A stretch of DNA of 64,000 nucleotides from Alteribacter keqinensis. GTDB taxonomy: Bacteria; Bacillota; Bacilli; Bacillales; Salisediminibacteriaceae. Under the pieces are notes generated by a model, which had not been told where the DNA came from, made no database searches, and was given only the letters and a program-made list of their open reading frames with translations. This document shows positions 45,542 through 54,332 of this stretch, in pieces (within the stretch, counting starts at the first letter, position 1; the number at the start of each line of letters is the position of its first letter). A program made the translations under genes and the position numbers. The stretch covers positions 2,232,001 to 2,296,000 of the forward strand of contig NZ_RHIB01000001.1 of the NCBI RefSeq assembly GCF_003710255.1, given 5' to 3'.

Positions 45542-46957
45542 TTAACGATCCGATGATGCTTTCTTTTCCGTACCTTTTGCAGACTTCTCTACAAACAGTG
45601 TAATCTTCGGGTCGCCGCCCTTCCCTTTATAAATCCGCTCAATATAATCCTCTGTAATGGCCCTGATTTCTTTGTGTAAAAACAGAACAGGAATAATGTT
45701 AAAGAAAACAACGAAAGCGAGTATTAAATCCAGGAATTGCCAGACAAACTGAAGTCCGCCAATCGCTCCGAGGTAAATCGCTCCAATGTAAACAAATCTC
45801 ATCATTTTTGCAGCCTTGAGGCCGTATAGGTACTCGGCTTGTTTTTCACCGTAAAAGACAAGTACACCGATAGTTGTAAGAACAAAGAACAGAAGGAAAA
45901 CAGCGATGAAGCTTCCCCCAAAGGCGTCTCCAAATACAGACCCCACTGCCACATTGATCATATTCGAAGCATCGTTCACATCTACATCCAGCCATGCTCC
46001 TGTTGAGAGCACAGCCAGTCCGGAAAACGTACAGAGTATAATCGTATCTACAAATACACTGAAGATTCCCCAGAGTGACTGCCTTGACGGGTGGTCGGTC
46101 TGGGCAGCCGAGTGAGCAATTGGCGCCGTACCGAGACCGGCTTCATTCGAATAAAGACCACGGGCAAGACCCCATCTGAGAGCCTGGGCAATACCAGCTC
46201 CCGCAAATCCGCCGGCAGCCGAGATCGGTGTAAAGGCATGAACAAAGATCAGGCTGAACACATTAGGAAGTTCGGTAACGTTCACGATAAGAATAATGGA
46301 ACAAACGAGAATATACGTGAGAACCATAAATGGTACGACCTTGTCCGTTACTTTTCCAATCCTTTTTATGCCGCCAAGGACGATGAGGGCTACCATAATG
46401 GTAATGGCAATACCCGAGATGGAAGTAGACCATCCGAATGCCCCTTCCACTTGTGTAGAAATGGAGTTTGACTGAACCATAATACTTGGAATAATAACGA
46501 TCATGAGTGAAAAAGCGAACAGAGCGGCGACTTTATTCCAGCCCAGTGCTTTTCGTATGTAATATTGAGGTCCACCGACCCAAGTCCCGTCTTTGCTTAC
46601 TTCGCGGTATTTTAAACCGAGAACAATTTCAGAGTACTTGGTTGCCATCCCGATGAGAGCCACCATCCACATCCAAAATAATGCACCTGGTCCACCAAGG
46701 GCTATTGCTACAGGAACACCGACAATGTTCGTTGCACCAGCAGTAGAAGCAAGGGCCGAGGTGAAAGCCTGGAACGGCGTAATCGTTCCCTTTTCATCGG
46801 GTTTTTTAAAGATCTGGCCGATCGTCTGCTTTAAGACATGGCCAAAAAAGCGAAACTGGAAGAACTTAAGGCGGACCGTAAGAAAGATTCCCCCGGTGAT
46901 CAAAATAATGGATAACAAATATGTCCACAGAAAATCGGAAATTGACGCCACCCACAT
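45542..46957 (-). CDS. Alanine/glycine:cation symporter (AGCS family)
   Basis: A membrane protein of about 471 residues with around ten to eleven helices. The AGCS signature appears as TSALASTAGATNIVGVPVAIALGGPG, in two stretches, along with GIAQALRWGLARGLYSNEAGLGTAPIAH. It imports alanine, glycine or a related amino acid with Na+ (or H+); Na+ coupling would suit a salt or alkaline habitat. I choose ATG 46957 (MWVASISDF), 8 bases after GGAGG, rather than ATG 46978. It is monocistronic. Confidence 0.9.
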   Translation of the reverse strand: MWVASISDFLWTYLLSIILITGGIFLTVRLKFFQFRFFGHVLKQTIGQIFKKPDEKGTITPFQAFTSALASTAGATNIVGVPVAIALGGPGALFWMWMVALIGMATKYSEIVLGLKYREVSKDGTWVGGPQYYIRKALGWNKVAALFAFSLMIVIIPSIMVQSNSISTQVEGAFGWSTSISGIAITIMVALIVLGGIKRIGKVTDKVVPFMVLTYILVCSIILIVNVTELPNVFSLIFVHAFTPISAAGGFAGAGIAQALRWGLARGLYSNEAGLGTAPIAHSAAQTDHPSRQSLWGIFSVFVDTIILCTFSGLAVLSTGAWLDVDVNDASNMINVAVGSVFGDAFGGSFIAVFLLFFVLTTIGVLVFYGEKQAEYLYGLKAAKMMRFVYIGAIYLGAIGGLQFVWQFLDLILAFVVFFNIIPVLFLHKEIRAITEDYIERIYKGKGGDPKITLFVEKSAKGTEKKASSDR

Positions 46958-47098
46958 TTCGGTTGCCTCCAGCATCATTACCAGCCCCGTTTCATCTTTT
47001 ATTCTTGTGTGATTTGAATAAATATCCCTTTCCCCTGAACAAAACAGACAAACCTAAACCTTCAAAAATTAGTAAATTAACACTAGTCCTCCCAGTTA

Positions 47099-47130
47099 CA
47101 CAATTTTACACAAAATCGTGCGGGGACAGA
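47099..47130. repeat. Solo end of the GGGGTCTGTCCCC element
   Basis: CACAATTTTACAC, then CGGGGACAGACCCC, match 40535-40569 of the full element. Only one end is present, next to the leuS terminator. Confidence 0.55.
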
Positions 47131-47142
47131 CCCCCCTCCAAC

Positions 47143-47178
47143 ATGAAAAAGCTCCGGCACGGGGAGCGCCGAAGCTTT
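47143..47178 (-). terminator. Terminator after leuS
   Basis: On the minus strand AAAGCTTCGGC pairs with GCCGGAGCTTT around a short loop and runs into TTTTT. It begins about 10 bases after the leuS stop. Confidence 0.85.
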
Positions 47179-47188
47179 TGTGTGCTTG

Positions 47189-49609
47189 TTAATTTGCTAC
47201 GATGTTTACGAGCTTGCCTGGAACAGCAATGACTTTTCTCACCGTTTTCCCTTCGACATCTTCTTTTACTTTGTCGAGGGCAAGTGCTTCTTTTTCCATT
47301 TGTTCACGATCGGCATCTTTTGCAATAACCATTTTTCCGCGAAGCTTTCCGTTTACCTGAACAACGATTTCTACTTCGTCTTCCACAAGCTTGCTTTCAT
47401 CAAATGCCGGCCACGCTTCATACGTGATTGTTCCTTGGTGTCCAAGCTTTTCCCACAGCTCTTCACTTACGTGCGGGGCAATTGGAGAAAGCATTTTCAC
47501 AAAGCCTTCCATGTATGCTTTAGGAAGTTTATCCTGCTTATAAGCATCGTTGATGAACACCATCATTTGAGAAATGGCTGTATTAAAGCGAAGACCTTCA
47601 CAATCCTCAGTCACTTTCTTCACCGTCTGGTGATACGTACGTGTAAGGGAGCTGTCAGCTTCGTTCATATCACCGATTGCCGGATTCAATTCTCCACTGT
47701 CTGTGACCATTAAGCGCCATACACGGTCAAGGAAGCGTCTTGCGCCGTCAAGACCGGTTGTGCTCCATGCGATGGAAGCATCCAGTGGACCCATAAACAT
47801 TTCGTACAGACGAAGGGTGTCAGCGCCGTGGGATTCCACAATTTCATCCGGATTGACTACGTTCCCTTTAGACTTACTCATCTTCTCGTTGTTCTCCCCA
47901 AGAATCATTCCTTGGTTATAAAGCTTCTGGAACGGCTCTTTCGTAGGTACAACGCCGATGTCGTACAGGAACTTGTGCCAGAAACGTGCGTAAAGAAGAT
48001 GAAGTACGGCATGCTCGGCACCACCGATATACATATCAACCGGAAGCCAGTGCTCAAGCTTCTCCGGGTCTGCCAGCTGCTCTTCGTTGTCCGGGTCAAT
48101 GTAACGCAGGTAGTACCAGCAGCTTCCTGCCCACTGTGGCATCGTGTTTGTTTCACGACGGCCTTTTTTACCCGTTTCAGCATCTGTTACATATAACCAG
48201 TCTTCTGCGTTGGCAAGAGGTGATTCTCCAGTACCTGAAGACTTGAACTCTTCCATTTCAGGCAAAGTAAGGGGAAGTTCAGATTCAGGGACGGCTTTCA
48301 TTGTCCCGTCTTCAAAATGAATAATCGGGATCGGCTCTCCCCAGTATCGCTGACGGCTGAATAACCAGTCACGAAGACGGTACGTAACTTTCTTTTCACC
48401 TTTCCCGTTGTCACTGAGCCAGTCAATCATTTTTGTTATCGCTTCTTCGTTATGAAGCCCGTTCAGGAAGTCTGAATTCACGTGGGAACCGTCCCCGGCA
48501 TAAGCTTCCTTCCCGATGTCTCCCCCTTCTACGACTTCAACAATCGGAAGGTCGAACGTTTTCGCAAACTCATAGTCACGTTCGTCGTGCCCTGGTACTG
48601 CCATAACTGCTCCTGTTCCGTAGCTGGCAAGAACATAGTCTGCAATCCAGATCGGTAGCTTTTCACCGGATACCGGATGAACAGCGTAAGCACCGGTAAA
48701 TACACCGGTCTTCTCTTTGGCAAGCTCCGTACGCTCAAGGTCACTCTTTGTTCCTACTTCGCGCTGATAGCTTTCTATAGCTTCCTTCTGCTCATCAGTG
48801 ACGATCTGGCTGACAAGTTTATGCTCAGGTGCCAGCACAACGTACGTTGCACCGAAAAGCGTATCAGGACGGGTTGTAAAAACGGTAATCTTTTCGTCAG
48901 ATCCGTCGATGTCATAATGCACATCAGCACCTTCTGAACGTCCGATCCAGTTACGTTGCATATCTTTTAAGCTTTCAGGCCAGTCAAGGTCTTCAAGGTC
49001 TTCAAGAAGGCGGTCTGCATAAGCCGTGATTCTAAGCATCCACTGCTTCATCGGACGGCGTTCAACCGGATGTCCGCCACGCTCACTTACACCGTCAATG
49101 ACCTCTTCATTGGCAAGAACGGTACCAAGTGCCGGACACCAGTTCACCGCGACTTCATCAATGTATGCAAGGCCTTTTTCGTAAAGCTTGATAAAAATCC
49201 ACTGCGTCCATTTATAATATTTTTCATCTACAGTATTTACTTCACGATCCCAGTCGTAGGAAAAGCCAAGAGCTTTAATCTGACGGCGGAACGTGTCAAT
49301 GTTGGCAAGCGTAAACTCACGAGGGTGGTTACCCGTGTCGAGTGCGTACTGCTCTGCCGGAAGTCCAAAAGCGTCCCAGCCCATTGGATGAAGGACGTTG
49401 TACCCTTGCATTCTTTTCATTCTCGATAAAATATCTGTAGCAGTATAGCCTTCCGGATGTCCTACATGAAGGCCGGCTCCCGATGGATACGGAAACATAT
49501 CAAGAGCATAAAACTTCTCTTTTCCGATCTCGTCTTCAGTTTTGAATGTTTTTTCCTGTTCCCAGTACTTTTGCCACTTTGGTTCGATGTCTTTATGATT
49601 AAAAGCCAC
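47189..49609 (-). CDS. leuS: Leucyl-tRNA synthetase
   Basis: An 806-residue class I aminoacyl-tRNA synthetase. HVGH (residues 48-51) is the HIGH motif and KMSKSKGN (about 575) the KMSKS motif. The CP1 editing domain is present ([12 protein letters not shown]). It charges tRNA-Leu in the cytosol. GTG 49609 ([12 protein letters not shown]) lies 8 bases after AGGAGG; the frame continues upstream through the T-box and that part is not translated. Transcription is controlled by a leucine T-box and the promoter upstream. Confidence 0.97.
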   Translation of the reverse strand: MAFNHKDIEPKWQKYWEQEKTFKTEDEIGKEKFYALDMFPYPSGAGLHVGHPEGYTATDILSRMKRMQGYNVLHPMGWDAFGLPAEQYALDTGNHPREFTLANIDTFRRQIKALGFSYDWDREVNTVDEKYYKWTQWIFIKLYEKGLAYIDEVAVNWCPALGTVLANEEVIDGVSERGGHPVERRPMKQWMLRITAYADRLLEDLEDLDWPESLKDMQRNWIGRSEGADVHYDIDGSDEKITVFTTRPDTLFGATYVVLAPEHKLVSQIVTDEQKEAIESYQREVGTKSDLERTELAKEKTGVFTGAYAVHPVSGEKLPIWIADYVLASYGTGAVMAVPGHDERDYEFAKTFDLPIVEVVEGGDIGKEAYAGDGSHVNSDFLNGLHNEEAITKMIDWLSDNGKGEKKVTYRLRDWLFSRQRYWGEPIPIIHFEDGTMKAVPESELPLTLPEMEEFKSSGTGESPLANAEDWLYVTDAETGKKGRRETNTMPQWAGSCWYYLRYIDPDNEEQLADPEKLEHWLPVDMYIGGAEHAVLHLLYARFWHKFLYDIGVVPTKEPFQKLYNQGMILGENNEKMSKSKGNVVNPDEIVESHGADTLRLYEMFMGPLDASIAWSTTGLDGARRFLDRVWRLMVTDSGELNPAIGDMNEADSSLTRTYHQTVKKVTEDCEGLRFNTAISQMMVFINDAYKQDKLPKAYMEGFVKMLSPIAPHVSEELWEKLGHQGTITYEAWPAFDESKLVEDEVEIVVQVNGKLRGKMVIAKDADREQMEKEALALDKVKEDVEGKTVRKVIAVPGKLVNIVAN

Positions 49610-49678
49610 GGTGACAACCTCCTCGTTTGATATAATTCTGTGTACCTGACGCCCGTTCGGCAGTTTTTTAGTGAATAC

Positions 49679-49940
49679 AAAAAACCTCCCATCCCTGGCG
49701 CAATTGCAGGGACGAGAGGTTGGATCCAACTTCCCGCGTTACCACCCATGATTAGTACATGTGTACTCACTTCATTTGACCTGTAACGTAGGCAATCCGG
49801 AATAAGCTCACACAAGGTTCGCAAATTCAACTCAAAGGCGAGTTCATGAATGGCACGGTTGACTTGCAGCGACCGTCAACTCTCTTTAAACGTGCTCGAT
49901 TCATTACTGCTCCTCGTCATCGTCAGTTAAACATATATAC
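49679..49940 (-). promoter_or_regulatory. T-box leader of leuS
   Basis: On the minus strand the T-box motif GGGTGGTAACGCGG (49747-49734) is followed by a terminator hairpin whose arms CCTCTCGTCCCTGC and GCCAGGGATGGGAGG end in a T run at about 49679. Upstream is a long Stem I (AGAGAGTTGACGG ... onwards). A CTC triplet, a leucine codon, in GAACTCGCC near 49840 is a plausible specifier. Uncharged tRNA-Leu would stabilise the antiterminator and permit leuS transcription. Confidence 0.92.
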
Positions 49941-49945
49941 TTGTT

Positions 49946-49974
49946 ATTCTATGAACTCCCGCCCCATGTGTCAA
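49946..49974 (-). promoter_or_regulatory. SigA promoter of leuS
   Basis: TTGACA (49974-49969) and TAGAAT (49951-49946) on the minus strand are separated by exactly 17 bases and sit just upstream of the T-box leader. Confidence 0.85.
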
Positions 49975-50031
49975 GGCTGTTTATCTAGAGGATACACGAT
50001 AATCACAGATTTTAAACGATTTTATGGAAAA

Positions 50032-51237
50032 TTATGAAGCAGACGATTCCATGTTCCGCTGACCGACTTCTTTTTCCTTAAGACCGCGGTCATACAGGGC
50101 AGTGGTCACAAAGCTGATGAGAAACAACACAACAAGAACATAGAAGAGAACGCTCATGCCGAACAAGTCCGCCATGACGCCTCCAAAAAAGGGCCCGATC
50201 AGCCGACCTCCGGTTCCGATACTGTTTACGATTCCTTGATAGAAGCCGGCTTTCCCTTCCGGAGCAAGCTGGTGGGCAATTGTAGGAACTGCCGGCCAGA
50301 CGAACATTTCACCAAACGTTAAAATGACCATGGCCACAATAAAGGCGGTAAATACATCTGCCTGAGATAACACAACATAGGCGACCATGAAAATAACGAG
50401 CCCTACATAAATCTGTGCCTTAAGAGAATGAACCCATTTCTCAATAAAGTACTTGATCAAGGGCTGGCAGAACACAATTATCGCCCCGTTAATCGTCCAC
50501 AAGATGCTGTAGTGGGTTAATGGTATACCGAGATTCTGTATATGTACACTGATGGTGGTCTGCCACTGGACATAAGCAACCCAGCAAATGAGAAAACCGG
50601 CGCACAAAATCAGCAGCGCTTTAAACCGTTTCTTATTTTCTACTTCCTGCCCCTGTTCGAATACGTTCGTCGTCTGAGCCTGCCCGCTGTCCGCCTGCAG
50701 ACGCCTGAAGAACAGCAATGCGAGAACAAAAAATCCGAGATACATAAGACCGTTGCCGAGAAATACGAGATCAAAACGGTAGCTTGCCAAAAGACCGCCC
50801 GATGCTGCGCCTACTGAAACACCGACGTTCTGCGCTACATACATAGCGTTAAAAGGACGCCTGCCACCTTCCGGCCAGACCGCTCCTGCCATGGCATACA
50901 TGGCAGGAATGATCACACCGGCGCCGAAGCCAAGACCGAGCATCAGCACTACATACTGATAAAAATCATTAAAAAGAGCAAGCGTAAACGCACTTGCCAT
51001 CGTAATGAGAACCCCGAGCATAATTGTTTTGTAACCGCCGATCCGGTCAAACAGCTTACCGCCTATTAAATTACCGATAACCCCCATGACCGCATTTCCC
51101 ATTATGACAATACCGGCCACAGACAACGATTTTCCCAGTTCCATATGAATGTAGATTGTGTTTAAAGGCCATAAAAAAGATGCCCCCGTAACGTTAATCG
51201 CCATTCCGATTACGAGGAGCCAGACCGCCTTTGGCAT
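50032..51237 (-). CDS. MFS transporter, YttB-like
   Basis: A 401-residue protein with about twelve membrane helices. The MFS loop 2-3 motif appears as GGKLFDRIGGYK (about residues 60-71), and the N-terminal half is rich in Gly. It resembles B. subtilis YttB, which also lies near leuS; the substrate is unknown, and drug efflux is the usual guess for this group. The ATG at 51237 is preceded by a G-rich ribosome site (GGGGGG). A composite repeat lies upstream, between it and ltaA. Confidence 0.78.
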   Translation of the reverse strand: MPKAVWLLVIGMAINVTGASFLWPLNTIYIHMELGKSLSVAGIVIMGNAVMGVIGNLIGGKLFDRIGGYKTIMLGVLITMASAFTLALFNDFYQYVVLMLGLGFGAGVIIPAMYAMAGAVWPEGGRRPFNAMYVAQNVGVSVGAASGGLLASYRFDLVFLGNGLMYLGFFVLALLFFRRLQADSGQAQTTNVFEQGQEVENKKRFKALLILCAGFLICWVAYVQWQTTISVHIQNLGIPLTHYSILWTINGAIIVFCQPLIKYFIEKWVHSLKAQIYVGLVIFMVAYVVLSQADVFTAFIVAMVILTFGEMFVWPAVPTIAHQLAPEGKAGFYQGIVNSIGTGGRLIGPFFGGVMADLFGMSVLFYVLVVLFLISFVTTALYDRGLKEKEVGQRNMESSAS

Positions 51238-51257
51238 GGGGGTCCCCCCTTACTATG

Positions 51258-51439
51258 AGGCCACTGAAAAAGTACAAACCAACTTTTTCACTGCCTTTAT
51301 TTAAGTGGCAATGGCTCCATTCGGTTGCGCGCCTGTTACGAGAAACCCACTCATAACAGGCTTTTATAAAATGCAACCGTTCCGCTCATTGCTTAGAAGG
51401 CACTAAAAAAAGTTAAAGACCGAACTTTTTCAGTGCCTT
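51258..51439. repeat. Composite palindromic repeat, copy 3, with flanking hairpins
   Basis: The core (51308-51392) has arms GCAATGGCTCCATTCGGTTG and CAACCGTTCCGCTCATTGC and an inner GCCTGTTACGAG / CTCATAACAGGC hairpin. It is flanked by two copies of another hairpin: AGGCCACTGAAAAAGT with AACTTTTTCACTGCCT (51258-51296), and AAGGCACTAAAAAAAGTT with AACTTTTTCAGTGCCTT (51397-51439). The 350-base gap between the MFS gene and ltaA holds little else. Confidence 0.65.
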
Positions 51440-51590
51440 CACTATTTCGAATATCTAAATAAATTGTAGAGCAGGAATGTAAATAAAGCAACGATCTTTT
51501 TACTCAATTTGTAAATCCCCCTCCCCTGCACCCCGGCCTGTATATATGGTAGGATTACTACTAGAAAAATCTCCACTGGAGGCTGATAAC

Positions 51591-52625
51591 ATGATCGATT
51601 TACGAAGTGATACAGTAACGAGACCGACTCCCGGGATGCGTCAGGCTATGGCCGATGCCCTCGTCGGTGATGATGTATATGAAGAAGACCCTGCGGTTAA
51701 TGAACTGGAAGCCTACTGCGCCAGGCTGACAGGAAAAGAGGCGGCCCTTTTCGTTACCAGCGGCACCCAGGGTAATCAGGTAGCTGTATTAACCCATATG
51801 CGGCAGGGAGAAGAAATAATCATGGACGACCGCGCCCACGTCTTTCTTTATGAAGGTGGCGCAACTGCCGCTCTTGCCGGCGTTCAGTCCAGAACTCTCC
51901 CCAGTGAAAAAGGACAGATTGCCATTGACGATATCGCCGCCGCCGTAAGGATGAGTGATGTTCATTTTCCAGATACAGGTCTTATCTGGCTTGAAAATAC
52001 CCACAATAAAAGCGGAGGATCTGTTCTTTCCCCTGATTACATGGCAAAGGTAGCGGATCTTGCAAAAGAACATCAGATTCCGGTTCATATGGACGGCGCC
52101 CGTTTATTTAATGCCTCAGTTGCAACAGGAATCCCCGTAAGTGAGATTGCAAAGCATACGACCACCGTACAATTCTGTCTGTCCAAAGGACTCGGTGCCC
52201 CCGTCGGTTCAATTCTTGCGGGAGACAGAGCTTTTATTGAGAGGGCGAGAAAATGGCGAAAACGCCTGGGCGGCGGATTAAGACAGGCCGGTGTCCTTGC
52301 TGCCCCTGCTCTTCTTGCACTAAAGAATGGCTTTAATTTTATAGAGACCGACCACGATCACGCGAAACAACTGGCCCGGGCTGTTTCTGAGCTCGACGGT
52401 TTTTATATTGAGAATACTGTAGAAACAAACATGGTTCTTGTGAATACGAAAGAAACGGGCAAAACGAGTGAAGACTGGGTGGCTGAGATGAAGCGCCAGG
52501 GCGTACTTGCCGTTCCCTACGGCCCATATACAATCCGGCTTACCACTCACCGCGACCTTGACCAGACAGCGATTAAAGATGCGATATCAGGAATCACAAA
52601 AGCCCGGCATCAGTTGAAAGGATGA
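51591..52625 (+). CDS. ltaA: Low-specificity L-threonine aldolase
   Basis: A 344-residue PLP enzyme of fold type I. The start MIDLRSDTVTRPTPGMRQAM is the family signature, and the PLP lysine lies in VQFCLSKGLGAPVGS (about residue 200). It cleaves L-threonine or L-allo-threonine to glycine and acetaldehyde. ATG 51591 follows GGAGG by 9 bases; the longer frame has no ribosome site. The name ltaA is by function; Bacillus annotation varies. It ends 7 bases before ytqA on the same strand. Confidence 0.93.
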   Translation: MIDLRSDTVTRPTPGMRQAMADALVGDDVYEEDPAVNELEAYCARLTGKEAALFVTSGTQGNQVAVLTHMRQGEEIIMDDRAHVFLYEGGATAALAGVQSRTLPSEKGQIAIDDIAAAVRMSDVHFPDTGLIWLENTHNKSGGSVLSPDYMAKVADLAKEHQIPVHMDGARLFNASVATGIPVSEIAKHTTTVQFCLSKGLGAPVGSILAGDRAFIERARKWRKRLGGGLRQAGVLAAPALLALKNGFNFIETDHDHAKQLARAVSELDGFYIENTVETNMVLVNTKETGKTSEDWVAEMKRQGVLAVPYGPYTIRLTTHRDLDQTAIKDAISGITKARHQLKG

Positions 52626-52632
52626 ACAGACG

Positions 52633-53586
52633 GTGACAAACGAAACACCTCTCCTGTATGGAGATAAACGATACTACACATGGAACCACCACCTGCGTCA
52701 GGAGTTTGGGGAAAAAATCTTCAAAGTACCTCTGGATGCCGGATTTGACTGCCCCAACCGTGATGGAAACGTGGCAAGCGGAGGATGTACCTTCTGCAGC
52801 GAACGGGGCTCCGGTGACTTTGCCGGAGACCGTAAAGACGACTTGGTCACGCAGTTTACTACAATCAAAGAACGTATGCATACGAAGTGGAAAAGCGGAA
52901 AGTACATCGGGTACTTCCAGGCATACACCAATACGTATGCACCAGTAGAAGAACTCCGGGAAATGTATGAAGTTATCCTGGAGCAGGAAGGTGTCGTCGG
53001 CCTCGCCATCGCCACCCGGCCGGACTGTCTTCCCGATGATGTGGTGGAGTATCTCGCAGAACTTAATGAGAGAACCTATCTGTGGGTTGAACTCGGTCTT
53101 CAAACAGCTCACGACCGGACAGGCTTGCTCATTAACCGTGCACACGATTTCCAATGTTATGTAGACGGTGTGAATAAACTGCGAAAACACGGCATCCGTG
53201 TATGCTCCCACATTATTAACGGGCTCCCTCTGGAAAACTACGACATGATGATTGATACAGCCAGAGAAGTAGCCAAGCTGGACGTTCAAGGGATAAAAAT
53301 TCACTTACTGCATCTGCTGAAACGCACACCTATGGTAAAACAATACGAAAAAGGCATGGTAGAGTTTATGAGTCTCGAAGAATACATCTCCCTCGTGTGC
53401 GACCAGCTTGAAGTCATCCCTCCAAGTATGATCGTTCACCGCTTAACGGGGGACGGACCGTCAGAACTCATGATCGGACCGATGTGGAGTCTGAATAAAT
53501 GGGCAGTTCTGAATGGCATAGATTCAGAGATGAAGCGGAGGAACAGCTGGCAGGGGAAATACTACAAGGAGGCGGTTGTAAAATGA
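52633..53586 (+). CDS. ytqA: Radical SAM protein YtqA (MnmL-type, tRNA wobble-uridine modification)
   Basis: A 317-residue radical SAM enzyme of the TIGR01212 family. The cluster-binding cysteines are in FDCPNRDGNVASGGCTFC (about residues 32-49), with the first Cys followed by the closely spaced pair. B. subtilis YtqA has been proposed as MnmL, acting in the pathway to 5-methylaminomethyl-2-thiouridine at the wobble position; that role is taken from the literature. It starts at GTG 52633 and overlaps ytqB by ATGA. It appears to be in one unit with ltaA. Confidence 0.88.
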   Translation: MTNETPLLYGDKRYYTWNHHLRQEFGEKIFKVPLDAGFDCPNRDGNVASGGCTFCSERGSGDFAGDRKDDLVTQFTTIKERMHTKWKSGKYIGYFQAYTNTYAPVEELREMYEVILEQEGVVGLAIATRPDCLPDDVVEYLAELNERTYLWVELGLQTAHDRTGLLINRAHDFQCYVDGVNKLRKHGIRVCSHIINGLPLENYDMMIDTAREVAKLDVQGIKIHLLHLLKRTPMVKQYEKGMVEFMSLEEYISLVCDQLEVIPPSMIVHRLTGDGPSELMIGPMWSLNKWAVLNGIDSEMKRRNSWQGKYYKEAVVK

Positions 53587-54164
53587 AAACGTTAGAAGGC
53601 GTTCTTCCCTTTACACGCCTCCTTCTGGAAAAAGCGGTTCCCGACGGGGGGACAGCAGTCGATGCTACAGCAGGAAACGGTCACGATACTCTTTTTCTCG
53701 CCAAGCTTGTGGGCGAAACAGGCCGCGTTTTCAGTTTTGATATTCAGGACGCAGCCATCGATTCAACCGGGAAGCGTCTTAAAGCAGCCACAAAGCTAAA
53801 CCTTAAAGACAGGGTCAGCCTGATAAAAGACAGTCACGAGCACGTGTTGAACTATCTGGGAGAGCCAGCCCTCGTCCATGGTGCTGTTTTTAACCTCGGC
53901 TACCTTCCGGGAAGTGATAAATCGGTGACCACCACCCCTTCGTCAACAATCCGTGCAGTTGAAAATCTCTTTTCTGCCCTGGCTCCCGGAGGTGTTATTA
54001 TCCTCGTCGTCTATCACGGACATGAGGAGGGTAAAATAGAACGTGATGCTCTTCTTGACTATGTTCGCGCCATTCCACAGGAAGAAGCACACGTTCTTGA
54101 ATACCGGTTTACCAACCAGCGAAACAACCCGCCGTTTATTGTGGCTATTGAAAAAAGAGCTTGA
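53583..54164 (+). CDS. ytqB: tRNA wobble-uridine methyltransferase YtqB (MnmM-type)
   Basis: A 193-residue class I SAM-dependent methyltransferase. Motif I is AVDATAGNGHDTLFLAKL (about residues 25-42) and the later NLGYLPG with GVIILVVYHGH is typical of the YtqB group. B. subtilis YtqB (MnmM) methylates the aminomethyl group of nm5s2U in tRNA. ATG 53583 overlaps the ytqA stop by four bases and has AAGGAGG upstream, so the two are translationally coupled, matching their consecutive roles. A periodic array follows. Confidence 0.9.
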   Translation: MKTLEGVLPFTRLLLEKAVPDGGTAVDATAGNGHDTLFLAKLVGETGRVFSFDIQDAAIDSTGKRLKAATKLNLKDRVSLIKDSHEHVLNYLGEPALVHGAVFNLGYLPGSDKSVTTTPSSTIRAVENLFSALAPGGVIILVVYHGHEEGKIERDALLDYVRAIPQEEAHVLEYRFTNQRNNPPFIVAIEKRA

Positions 54165-54165
54165 T

Positions 54166-54285
54166 CAAGTCGATGAATAACTTGTGCAAGTCAATGAACA
54201 ATTTTCAAAGTCGGTCAATAAAACGGACAACTCTATGGACAATTTCATAGTCAATCAAGAACCGCCACAAGTCGATGAATAAACT
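54166..54285. repeat. Degenerate ~20.5-base periodic array after ytqB
   Basis: Units beginning GTC (once CTC) occur at 54169, 54190, 54210, 54231, 54250 and 54271: spacings 21, 20, 21, 19, 21. The best units read GTCGATGAATAA and GTCAATGAACAA, and the 3' half of each is AT-rich. It starts in the last codons of ytqB and ends before the terminator. It does not encode a continuous protein. Confidence 0.7.
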
Positions 54286-54296
54286 TCAATCAACGT

Positions 54297-54332
54297 AAAA
54301 AGCAAGCATCCACCAGGGATGCTTGCTTTTTT
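54297..54332. terminator. Bidirectional terminator between ytqB and the AEC gene
   Basis: AAGCAAGCATCC pairs with GGATGCTTGCTT around ACCAG-like loop bases, followed by T residues on the plus strand and A-rich bases on the other side. Confidence 0.93.

Noticed and set aside
52594-53304. 236-residue open frame antisense to ytqA
   Set aside because: Fully covered by the conserved radical SAM gene; no start signal.
54166-54285. The periodic array as a CRISPR array
   Set aside because: Units are degenerate, about 20 bases with no separate spacers, and no cas genes are near.
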